Shown here in pieces: positions 1 through 5,380 of a stretch of 6,142 nt of DNA (position 1 is its first letter; the number at the start of each line of letters is the position of its first letter). The notes under the pieces were generated by a model. It was not told the origin of the DNA and did no database searches. It saw only the letters and a list, made by a program, of their open reading frames with translations. The translations under genes were made by a program, and so were the position numbers. The stretch is from a bacterium (GTDB taxonomy: Bacteria > Desulfobacterota > GWC2-55-46). The DNA is taken from NCBI GenBank assembly GCA_027310325.1, contig DAIDBB010000360.1, positions 1 through 6,142 of the forward strand, in the 5' to 3' direction.

Positions 1-579
1 CCTCTGCCCCACCCTCGCGTGAGTAACATTAAAGTTAACGCGGGTAACTGGCTGGAATATCGAGTCGATCGGTATGGTGCCGATCGGCTGCTCCGGAAGC
101 TTGTTCCTTTCGGAAGGTACGTACCCCTTACCGGTGCTCGCGGTAAGTTCGCACTCGAATTTTGCGTCCTTGGATATCGTCGCGATAGGCTGATCCGGAT
201 TAAGCACCTCTACAGACGGATCGCAGATTATGTCGCCGGCCTTCACAACTCCCGGGCTTGTCCCCTTGATCCTTAGAGTCTTGGCGCCCTCGCCGTGGAT
301 CTTGAGCCTAACCTGTTTGAGGTTTAGAATTATATCCGAAACGTCTTCCTTGACTCCCGGGATCGACGAAAACTCATGAAGGACCCCGTCGATCTTTACG
401 CTGGTTATGGCAGCGCCCTGAAGCGAGGACAGAAGTATCCTTCGAAGGGCATTTCCTATTGTAACCCCGAAACCCCTTTCCAGGGGCTCGGCAACGAATT
501 TTCCATATGTTCCGGTAAGTGTCTCCTTTTCAACCTCAAGCTTTTTTGGTCTGATAAGGTCACGCCAGTTTTTTTGCAT
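1..579 (-). CDS. rpoA: DNA-directed RNA polymerase subunit alpha (N-terminal part, cut by window edge)
   Basis: This is the alpha subunit of RNA polymerase, which dimerises through its N-terminal domain and provides the platform for beta and beta' assembly. The frame is open from the ATG at 579 to base 1 without a stop, giving 193 residues of a protein usually about 310-345 long. The C-terminal DNA- and activator-binding domain is therefore outside. Seen in the translation: NWRDLIRPK at 4-12, the dimer-interface helix GFGVTIGNALRRILLSS at 36-52 with its conserved Arg pair, then AITSVKIDGVLHEFSSIPGVKEDV. The visible part ends at the family's VGQR motif. The start fits known family N-termini and is preceded by GGGGG four bases upstream. 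It follows rpsD after a 78-nt spacer, the usual alpha-operon order. rplQ would be expected next, beyond base 1. The identification is very secure. Confidence 0.97.
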   Translation of the reverse strand, partial: MQKNWRDLIRPKKLEVEKETLTGTYGKFVAEPLERGFGVTIGNALRRILLSSLQGAAITSVKIDGVLHEFSSIPGVKEDVSDIILNLKQVRLKIHGEGAKTLRIKGTSPGVVKAGDIICDPSVEVLNPDQPIATISKDAKFECELTASTGKGYVPSERNKLPEQPIGTIPIDSIFQPVTRVNFNVTHARVGQR

Positions 580-657
580 GATACCCCCGTCTTTTTTAAA
601 ATATATTCGCTAAAGCGGTTGGATAACGTCCGGATACGGGAATAATAAGCTGTCAGA

Positions 658-1284
658 TTACTTGGAGTACAGCTCGACTATGAGCTGCTCGTGCATCGGG
701 AGCGTCACGTCGTCCCTCACAGGGGTCCTCGATACAGTGGCCTTCATGTTGTCCCTGTCAAGGATGAGCCATCCCGGCACGCCGCGTCTTTCCACCGCCT
801 TGAGACTCTCTATAAGTTTCTCGTTCTTTTTCCTTTTCTCCGCGACCTCGATGACGTCGTTGGGCCTGAGCCTAAAGGAAGGGATATCTACCTTCCTGCC
901 GTTAACGCGGAAGAATCCCTGCGTAACGAGCATGCGGGCCTCTTTTCTGCAGCCCGCGAAGCCGGCCCTGTGAACCGCGTTATCGAGCCTCCTTTCGAGG
1001 AGCGAGACCAGGTTTTCGCCGGTTATGCCCTTTGCCCTGTCGGCGTCTTTGAAGGTGTTCCTGAACTGCGACTCCATGAGGCCGTACACCCTTTTGATCT
1101 TCTGCTTTTCCCTCAGCTGAAGGGCGTATTCGGAGATCTTGCCCCTGGACTGTCCATGTTGTCCCGGCGCGTAGCTCCTTCTTTCAAAAGCGCACTTGTC
1201 CGTATAGCATCTTTCGGCCTTGAAAAAAAGCTTCATGCCTTCGCGCCTGCATATCTTACAAACTGACTCTATATACCTTGCCAA
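658..1284 (-). CDS. rpsD: 30S ribosomal protein uS4, zinc-binding form, TTG start
   Basis: uS4 is a primary 16S rRNA binding protein that starts assembly of the 30S body, and in several bacteria it also represses its own mRNA. The 208-residue length is normal. The N-terminus carries Cys9, Cys12, Cys26 and Cys31 (C-X2-C-X13-C-X4-C), the zinc-binding form that E. coli S4 lacks. YAPGQHGQ follows at 38-45. The S4 RNA-binding domain begins at about residue 98 (RRLDNAVHRAGF) and includes GFFRVNGRKVDIPS. The start is TTG at 1284: it gives the invariant MARY N-terminus and has AGGAGG six bases upstream, so no other start is credible. It sits between rpsK (84-nt spacer) and rpoA (78-nt spacer). Repression by uS4 itself is known in other bacteria, but its target here cannot be read from sequence alone. 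Confidence 0.97.
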   Translation of the reverse strand: MARYIESVCKICRREGMKLFFKAERCYTDKCAFERRSYAPGQHGQSRGKISEYALQLREKQKIKRVYGLMESQFRNTFKDADRAKGITGENLVSLLERRLDNAVHRAGFAGCRKEARMLVTQGFFRVNGRKVDIPSFRLRPNDVIEVAEKRKKNEKLIESLKAVERRGVPGWLILDRDNMKATVSRTPVRDDVTLPMHEQLIVELYSK

Positions 1285-1296
1285 CTTCTTCCTCCT
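1285..1296 (-). promoter_or_regulatory. Ribosome binding site of rpsD, deciding a TTG start
   Basis: AGGAGG (1291-1296, minus strand) is followed by the six-base spacer AAGAAG and then TTG at 1284. The perfect core and ideal spacing identify the non-ATG codon as the true start of rpsD. Confidence 0.9.
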
Positions 1297-1337
1297 GTTA
1301 AAAAAGGTGACTTACATATCCTATCTTATATTCAGTC

Positions 1338-1353
1338 GCGCCTGGTCGGGCGC
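1338..1353 (-). repeat. Short GC-rich inverted repeat in the rpsK-rpsD spacer
   Basis: On the minus strand GCGCC pairs with GGCGC across a six-base loop (CGACCA). It lies 15 bases after the rpsK stop and about 40 bases before the rpsD Shine-Dalgarno sequence. No T-run follows directly, so it does not look like an intrinsic terminator. It could be a small leader hairpin, an mRNA processing site or chance. The stem is only five pairs, so confidence in a function is low. Confidence 0.35.
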
Positions 1354-1368
1354 TCTATATGGGATCTT

Positions 1369-1743
1369 CTAGACCCTGCGCCTCTTCGGCGGCCTGCATC
1401 CGTTATGCGGAAGCGGCGTTACGTCCCTTATAAGGCTTATGCTGAAGCCGGCGGCCTGGAGCGACCTCAATGCCGCTTCCCTGCCGGCCCCTGGGCCGTT
1501 TATATATACGTCAACGGTCTTTACGCCGCTGTCGATGGCCTTCCTGGCCGCCGTCTCAGCGGCGACCTGCGCGGCGAACGGCGTGCCTTTCCTTGACCCT
1601 TTAAAACCCTGCGCCCCTGAGCTCGACCACGCGATGACATTTCCGACCGGGTCGGTAATGCTTATTATCGTATTATTGAAGGTCGATTTGATATGGGCTA
1701 CCCCTTTTGATACGGCCCTCTTTTCCTTTTTTACCTTTGCCAT
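1369..1743 (-). CDS. rpsK: 30S ribosomal protein uS11
   Basis: uS11 lies on the 30S platform, next to the mRNA exit channel where the Shine-Dalgarno helix forms. The length of 124 residues is close to the usual 125-130. Conserved blocks seen: AHIKSTFNNTIISITD (16-31), WSSSGAQGFKGSRKGTPFAAQ (39-59), GPGAGREAALR (83-93) and the C-terminal DVTPLPHNGCRPPKRRRV. The Asn114-Gly115 pair corresponds to the Asn-Gly that becomes isoaspartate in E. coli S11; whether that happens here is unknown. The start is ATG at 1743 with GGAGG four bases upstream. Codon use is notable: nine of ten Arg codons are AGG and five of nine Ile codons are ATA. An 80-nt spacer separates it from rpsM upstream. Confidence 0.98.
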   Translation of the reverse strand: MAKVKKEKRAVSKGVAHIKSTFNNTIISITDPVGNVIAWSSSGAQGFKGSRKGTPFAAQVAAETAARKAIDSGVKTVDVYINGPGAGREAALRSLQAAGFSISLIRDVTPLPHNGCRPPKRRRV

Positions 1744-1767
1744 CTCTCCTCCACAACTGTTTTGATC

Positions 1768-1793
1768 ACGGCTGAGGCCCCTTATTGAGCCGT
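1768..1793 (-). repeat. Inverted repeat in the rpsM-rpsK spacer
   Basis: ACGGCT and AGCCGT form a possible six-pair stem around a 14-base loop, about 16 bases upstream of the rpsK Shine-Dalgarno sequence. It is not followed by a T-run. It may be a weak leader structure acting on rpsK translation, or chance. Confidence 0.3.
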
Positions 1794-1804
1794 CGATTTG
1801 ATGC

Positions 1805-1821
1805 GCCTTAATAACGAAGGC
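1805..1821 (-). repeat. Small inverted repeat just after the rpsM stop
   Basis: GCCTT and AAGGC form a five-pair stem with a seven-base loop, beginning two bases after the rpsM stop codon. It lacks a following T-run and is therefore not a convincing terminator. Together with the repeat at 1768-1793 it fills most of the 80-nt spacer, which suggests some structure but does not prove it. Confidence 0.25.
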
Positions 1822-1823
1822 TT

Positions 1824-2198
1824 CTATTCGGCCTTTCTTATAGCGACAACGCCCTTCCTCGGGCCCTTTCTCGTCCTGGCGTTAGTATGCGTCCTCTGTC
1901 CCCGGACCGGAAGATTCTTGCGATGACGTATGCCCCTGTAACAGCCCATGTCTATAAGCATCTTGACGTGCATCGAAACTTCCTTCCTCAGGTCCCCCTC
2001 GACTTTGTAGTCGGTATCGATCACCTTTCTTATCGCGGCAACCTGGGCCTCGGTCAGGTCCTGCACCTTTATCATTGGGTCTACTTCCGCCTTCTGAAGG
2101 ATCTTTTGGGCGGTTACGTCCCCTATGCCGTATATCTTGGTAATAGCGAACACTATCCTCTTATTTTTATTAAGGTCAACGCCTGCTATCCTTGCCAA
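1824..2198 (-). CDS. rpsM: 30S ribosomal protein uS13, TTG start
   Basis: uS13 sits in the head of the 30S subunit, contacts the P-site tRNA with its basic C-terminal tail and forms bridges to the large subunit. The length of 124 residues is normal. Conserved features seen: MARIAGVDL at the N-terminus, IYGIG at 22-26, the helix-two-turn-helix region, GCYRGIRHRKNLPVRGQ at 85-101 and the tail TNARTRKGPRKG at 105-116. Residue 10 is Asn where many relatives have Pro, a minor variation. The start is TTG at 2198. It is fixed by the near-invariant MARIAG N-terminus and by AGGAGG six bases upstream. rpmJ precedes it by 41 nt and rpsK follows after 80 nt. Identification is secure. Confidence 0.98.
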   Translation of the reverse strand: MARIAGVDLNKNKRIVFAITKIYGIGDVTAQKILQKAEVDPMIKVQDLTEAQVAAIRKVIDTDYKVEGDLRKEVSMHVKMLIDMGCYRGIRHRKNLPVRGQRTHTNARTRKGPRKGVVAIRKAE

Positions 2199-2210
2199 CT
2201 TACTCCTCCT
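2199..2210 (-). promoter_or_regulatory. Ribosome binding site of rpsM, deciding a TTG start
   Basis: AGGAGG (2205-2210), inside a longer GAGGAGGAG run, is followed by a six-base spacer and the TTG at 2198. The strong site compensates for the weaker start codon and supports it as the real one. Confidence 0.9.
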
Positions 2211-2239
2211 CGCAATGGGTTATTAAAGCCCTCGGTCGA

Positions 2240-2353
2240 TTAACCCTGCCTCTGTTTGTGTTTCGGGTTTGCGCAGACAACCCGGACAACGCCGTTACGC
2301 TTTACGATCTTGCACTTGGCGCATATCTTCTTTACCGAGCTTCTTACCTTCAT
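2240..2353 (-). CDS. rpmJ: 50S ribosomal protein bL36, zinc-ribbon form
   Basis: bL36 is the smallest ribosomal protein and helps fold 23S rRNA near the base of the large subunit. I found this 37-residue gene by translating the gap between infA and rpsM. It begins MKVRSSVKKICAKCK and ends NPKHKQRQG, the canonical bL36 ends. Cys11, Cys14, Cys27 and His32 form the zinc site, so this is the zinc-dependent (C+) type rather than the cysteine-less paralogue. The start is ATG at 2353 with AGGGG four bases upstream, and the stop is TAA at 2240-2242. It lies 47 nt after infA and 41 nt before rpsM, its usual place in this gene order. Short length is normal for the family. Confidence 0.97.
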   Translation of the reverse strand: MKVRSSVKKICAKCKIVKRNGVVRVVCANPKHKQRQG

Positions 2354-2400
2354 CTTACCCCTCTCACCTTTTTAATCACCGTCCTGCGCTTATTAAAAAA

Positions 2401-2619
2401 CTACTTCGCCCTGTAAGTAATACGTCCCCTCGTGAGGTCATACGGCGAAAGCTCCACGGTAACCTTGTCCCCGGGAAGTATCTTTATGAAATGCATCCTC
2501 ATCTTCCCTGATACGTGCGCAAGGACCTTGTGTCCGTTCTCGAGCTCGACCCTGAACATCGCGTTCGGAAGGGTCTCTATCACCGTGCCCTCTACCTGTA
2601 TCGACTCTTCTTTGGCCAT
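2401..2619 (-). CDS. infA: Translation initiation factor IF-1
   Basis: IF-1 binds the A site of the 30S subunit during initiation and works with IF-2 and IF-3 to select the start codon and initiator tRNA. From the ATG at 2619 the protein has 72 residues, exactly the usual size: a single OB fold with GTVIETLPNAMFRVEL at 11-26, GHKVLAHVSGKMRM at 29-42 and SPYDLTRGRITYR at 58-70. The frame stays open to a TTG at 2649, but the ten extra residues (MQKNPSERIN) are not part of the family and would be encoded mostly by a hairpin, so the ATG start is preferred. The Shine-Dalgarno sequence is weak (GGA, five bases upstream) and lies in that hairpin. map precedes by 44 nt and rpmJ follows after 47 nt. 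Confidence 0.97.
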   Translation of the reverse strand: MAKEESIQVEGTVIETLPNAMFRVELENGHKVLAHVSGKMRMHFIKILPGDKVTVELSPYDLTRGRITYRAK

Positions 2620-2622
2620 ATT

Positions 2623-2645
2623 AATCCGTTCAGACGGATTTTTTT
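2623..2645. promoter_or_regulatory. Hairpin with an adjoining A/T run between map and infA
   Basis: AATCCGT (2623-2629) and ACGGATT (2634-2640) form a perfect seven-pair stem with a four-base loop. On the plus strand T-residues continue to 2645, giving the form of a weak rho-independent terminator for antisense transcription. On the minus strand, the sense of the operon, an A-run precedes the hairpin, so it cannot terminate the operon mRNA. There its 3' arm holds the only GGA near the infA start (ATG at 2619) and could limit ribosome access. The pairing is seen directly; either function is inference. Confidence 0.5.
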
Positions 2646-2663
2646 GCAACCTTCAGTCCACCG

Positions 2664-3422
2664 TCAGGCCCTGGTCAGAACGTAGGGCCCCTTTTCAGTT
2701 ATGGCGACCGTATGCTCGAAGTGTGCCGAAAGACTGCCGTCTGCAGTCACGGCCGTCCAGCCGTCGTCAAGGATCCTGACCCCGCTCTGCCCCATGTTTA
2801 TCATGGGCTCTATGGCCAGCACCATCCCGGCCTTAAGCCTCAAGCCTCTTCCCGGCCCGCCGAAGTTTGGCACCTGTGGCGGCTCATGGAGCTCCCTGCC
2901 GATACCGTGGCCAACAAACTCCCTTACGACTGAAAATCCCTCCGCCTCCACGTATTTCTGGACTGCATATGATATGTCCATCAGGCGGTTGCCGACGCGG
3001 GCGGCTTCTATTGCCCTATCCAAGGACGCTGCGGTCGTATTTATAAGCCGCATCGCGTCGCCGGTGACTGCGCCAACCGGCACTGTAATCGCCGAATCTC
3101 CGTAAAAACCTTCGTATAAAACGCCGAAGTCGATGCTCAGTATATCCCCGTCCTTCAGCGCCCTCTTGGACGGCATGCCGTGTACGACCTGGTCGTTTAC
3201 CGACGTACAAAGACAGTACGGATAGCTCCTGTATCCCTTAAATGCCGGCCTTGCCTTTCTTTTCCGGGTCTCTTCCTCGGCCGTCCGATCGAGGTCCAAC
3301 GTCGTTATCCCCGGCTTTACTTTATCTTTTAATAGGAGAAGGATCTCCGCAACGATAAGACTGCTCCTCCTCATGGTTTCTATCTCTTCGCCGGTCTTAA
3401 GAATTATTTCTTCCTTTCTCAA
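2664..3422 (-). CDS. map: Methionine aminopeptidase, type I, TTG start
   Basis: This cytoplasmic metalloenzyme removes the initiator methionine from nascent proteins after deformylation. The 252-residue length fits type Ia enzymes, and there is no N-terminal SEC-C/zinc extension. All five metal ligands are visible by alignment with E. coli from memory: Asp98 (SIDFG), Asp109 (YGDSA), His172 (GHGIG), Glu205 (IEPM) and Glu236 (FEHT). His81 matches the catalytic-pocket His79 of E. coli. The start is chosen as TTG at 3422. An in-frame TAA lies four codons upstream at 3432-3434, and the next ATG (residue 17) would delete the conserved IILKTGEEIETM segment. This start overlaps the end of adk by 26 nt and has only a poor Shine-Dalgarno (GGA, five bases upstream), so coupling to adk translation is likely. 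Confidence 0.95.
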   Translation of the reverse strand: MRKEEIILKTGEEIETMRRSSLIVAEILLLLKDKVKPGITTLDLDRTAEEETRKRKARPAFKGYRSYPYCLCTSVNDQVVHGMPSKRALKDGDILSIDFGVLYEGFYGDSAITVPVGAVTGDAMRLINTTAASLDRAIEAARVGNRLMDISYAVQKYVEAEGFSVVREFVGHGIGRELHEPPQVPNFGGPGRGLRLKAGMVLAIEPMINMGQSGVRILDDGWTAVTADGSLSAHFEHTVAITEKGPYVLTRA

Positions 3423-4056
3423 TAGCTTCCGTTATGGCTTTAGTTATCTGATCGACGCTCCCGATGCCATCAACCGCCCTGTAGAGCTGCTTTTTTGAAT
3501 AATAATCTATAAGTGGAAAGGTCTCTTCCTCGTAGACCTTGAGCCTTGCCTCGATGGTCTCTTCCTTGTCGTCATCCCTCTGATATATCTCAGAGTTGCA
3601 CTTGTCACAGGCGCCAATATTCATCGGGGGGCTGAAGATTACATGGTAGTTCGCGCCGCATTTCCTGCAGACCCGTCTGCCGCTAAGGCGCCTTATAAGC
3701 TCTTTCCTGTCGACGTTTATGCCGACGACCACGTCTATCTTCTTGCCCATCCCCTTAAGCGTCGACTCGAGCGCCTCGGCCTGTCTGATGTTTCTGGGGA
3801 AGCCGTCGAGGATGAACCCATTGACGCAGTCCTCGGCCTGGATGCGCTCTACCACCATGTCCACGACTATATTATCCGGCACAAGCACTCCCTTGTCCAT
3901 GAACTCTTTCGCCTTCAGCCCGAGGGACGTCTTGCTTCTTACGTTCGCGCGGAGTATATCTCCGGTTGAGATCTGGGGTATCTTAAACCTTTCAGAGAGG
4001 TTTTTCCCCTGCGTGCCTTTTCCTGCGCCTGGAGCCCCGAGAAGAACGATATTCAT
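3397..4056 (-). CDS. adk: Adenylate kinase, zinc-lid form
   Basis: Adenylate kinase converts ATP + AMP to 2 ADP and so balances adenine nucleotides in the cytoplasm. The 219-residue protein is the long bacterial type. The P-loop GAPGAGKGT is at 7-15, the AMP-binding segment STGD at 30-33 with Arg36 following, FILDGFPRN at 81-89, and the lid spans about 126-163. The lid carries Cys130, Cys133, Cys150 and Cys153, the structural zinc site of Bacillus-type enzymes, where E. coli has a hydrogen-bonded network instead. QRDDDKEETIEARL (159-172) is the usual motif after the lid. The ATG at 4056 is three bases after the secY stop. Ribosome binding signals are weak (AGGGG ten bases away, AGG two bases away), which suggests coupling to secY. 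The 3' end overlaps map by 26 nt. Confidence 0.98.
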   Translation of the reverse strand: MNIVLLGAPGAGKGTQGKNLSERFKIPQISTGDILRANVRSKTSLGLKAKEFMDKGVLVPDNIVVDMVVERIQAEDCVNGFILDGFPRNIRQAEALESTLKGMGKKIDVVVGINVDRKELIRRLSGRRVCRKCGANYHVIFSPPMNIGACDKCNSEIYQRDDDKEETIEARLKVYEEETFPLIDYYSKKQLYRAVDGIGSVDQITKAITEAIEKGRNNS

Positions 4057-4059
4057 ATC

Positions 4060-5367
4060 CTAAAGGCCCCTACCTTTGATTTTACCTTTTTTTAGAAGCC
4101 CCTCATAACTTCTTGCGAGCAGATGCGACTCTATCTGCTGCGCGGTATCCATCGCTACACCTACGACTATCAGAAGCGCCGTGCCCCCGAAGTAGAAAGG
4201 CACGTTGAATTGGGAGACCAGGAACGACGGCAGAACGCTTACGGCAGCAAGATAAAGCGAGCCCCAGAGGGTAAGCCTCGAGAGCACCGTATCTAAGTAG
4301 TCGGCGGTATTGACTCCGGGCCTTATCCCGGGGACGAATCCGCCGTACTTTTTAAGGTTTTCGGCCACTTCCTTGGGATTAAACTGTATTGCCGTATAAA
4401 AATAAGTAAAAAATATTATCAAGACAATATATAGAACGTCATAGAGTATCGCCCCTGGATGCAGCATCGAGGCCACACGCTTAATTGCCGGCAGCGTTAT
4501 GAAATTCGCAATGGTCGCCGGGAAAACTATGATCGAGGATGCGAATATCGGCGGTATAACCCCGGCCGAATTGACCTTTAACGGCAGATGCTGAGTGCCG
4601 CCTCCTAGAACCTTCCTACCCACTACCCTCTTCGGATACTGTATGGGGATCTTACGCTGCGCCATCTCCATAAATACGATAAATCCGACGACAGCCACCA
4701 TGAGAAGTATCAGGAGAAGCAGGACCAGGAAGTTCATCTCGCCCGCCCTAACAAGTTGTATTGTATTGTTTACGGCGGACGGCATTCTTGCTATGATGCC
4801 GACGAATATTATGAGCGAGATCCCGTTGCCTATGCCCCTTTCGGTTATCTGCTCGCCGAGCCACATGAGAAACGTAGTCCCGCCGGTAAGGGTCACAACC
4901 GTCATAAACCTGAAGCCCCAGCCTGGAGAGATGACTATCGCCTCTCCTGCCTGCCCCCTCATGCTTTCAAGGCCTATGGCTATCATGGTGCCCTGGACCA
5001 GGCTTAAGATTATGGTCAAATACCTCGTATACTGCGTTATCGTCTTTCTGCCAGCCTCGCCCTCCTTGGACAATTTCTCCAGGTGCGGCACCACGGCCGT
5101 AAGAAGCTGCAATATGATCGAAGCGCTTATGTACGGCATTATGCCGAGTGAAAAGACGGAAAAGTGCGAAAGCGCCCCGCCGGTGAACATGGCCGCAAAG
5201 TCAAGCAGCGTTCCGCTTGCGGCCTTAAAAAACCCCGACAGCGCTTCGGCGTCGATCCCAGGCGTGGGTATATAGACGCCGACCCGGAATACTGCGAGCA
5301 TGATAAGCGTTAATATTATACGGCGGTTTAACTCTGGGATTTTGCTTATATTCGGTGTTACCGCCAA
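4060..5367 (-). CDS. secY: Protein translocase subunit SecY, TTG start
   Basis: SecY is the channel-forming subunit of the SecYEG translocon in the inner membrane, passing unfolded proteins from SecA or inserting membrane proteins from the ribosome. At 435 residues with about ten hydrophobic segments it is full length. Segment 1 is roughly 17-34 (IILTLIMLAVFRVGVYIP). The plug region follows at about 40-70. GEQITERGIGNGISL is at 171-185, the cytoplasmic loop MAQRKIPIQYPKR at 235-247, and the key loop KKYGGFVPGIRPG at 339-351 with Arg349 in the position of E. coli Arg357. The start is TTG at 5367, touching the rplO stop, with GGAGGT seven bases upstream. The first in-frame ATG (residue 23) would fall inside the first membrane segment. 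adk follows after 3 nt. Confidence 0.98.
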   Translation of the reverse strand: MAVTPNISKIPELNRRIILTLIMLAVFRVGVYIPTPGIDAEALSGFFKAASGTLLDFAAMFTGGALSHFSVFSLGIMPYISASIILQLLTAVVPHLEKLSKEGEAGRKTITQYTRYLTIILSLVQGTMIAIGLESMRGQAGEAIVISPGWGFRFMTVVTLTGGTTFLMWLGEQITERGIGNGISLIIFVGIIARMPSAVNNTIQLVRAGEMNFLVLLLLILLMVAVVGFIVFMEMAQRKIPIQYPKRVVGRKVLGGGTQHLPLKVNSAGVIPPIFASSIIVFPATIANFITLPAIKRVASMLHPGAILYDVLYIVLIIFFTYFYTAIQFNPKEVAENLKKYGGFVPGIRPGVNTADYLDTVLSRLTLWGSLYLAAVSVLPSFLVSQFNVPFYFGGTALLIVVGVAMDTAQQIESHLLARSYEGLLKKGKIKGRGL

Positions 5368-5380
5368 TTATATTACCTCC
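5368..5380 (-). promoter_or_regulatory. Ribosome binding site of secY, deciding a TTG start
   Basis: GGAGGT (5375-5380) lies within the last codons of rplO. It is followed by seven bases, which include the rplO TAA stop, and then by TTG. This fixes the secY start and implies that ribosomes ending on rplO are well placed to reinitiate. Confidence 0.9.

Noticed and set aside
589..633. Possible internal promoter before rpoA (AT-rich TATATT-like box)
   Set aside because: The best upstream partner (TTATCC) is at 15-base spacing and a poor match to a -35 box; AT-rich spacers give such matches by chance.
691..1266. Plus-strand open frame of 191 codons inside rpsD
   Set aside because: It is a shadow of rpsD on the opposite strand, with no family resemblance.
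1312..1317. Start-stop minimal frame (ATG TAA) in the rpsK-rpsD spacer
   Set aside because: The upstream AGG is only two bases away, too close for a working ribosome site, and a six-base match of this kind is expected by chance.
2394..2400. T-run on the minus strand just after the infA stop as a possible terminator
   Set aside because: No stem precedes it, and rpmJ follows directly in the same operon.
2620..2649. Ten-codon N-terminal extension of infA from a TTG at 2649
   Set aside because: IF-1 is 72 residues starting MAKE in most bacteria; the extension is not conserved and comes from the spacer hairpin sequence.
4595..5275. Plus-strand open frame of 226 codons inside secY
   Set aside because: It is antisense to the conserved membrane segments of secY, has no recognisable domain, and has no independent transcription signal.
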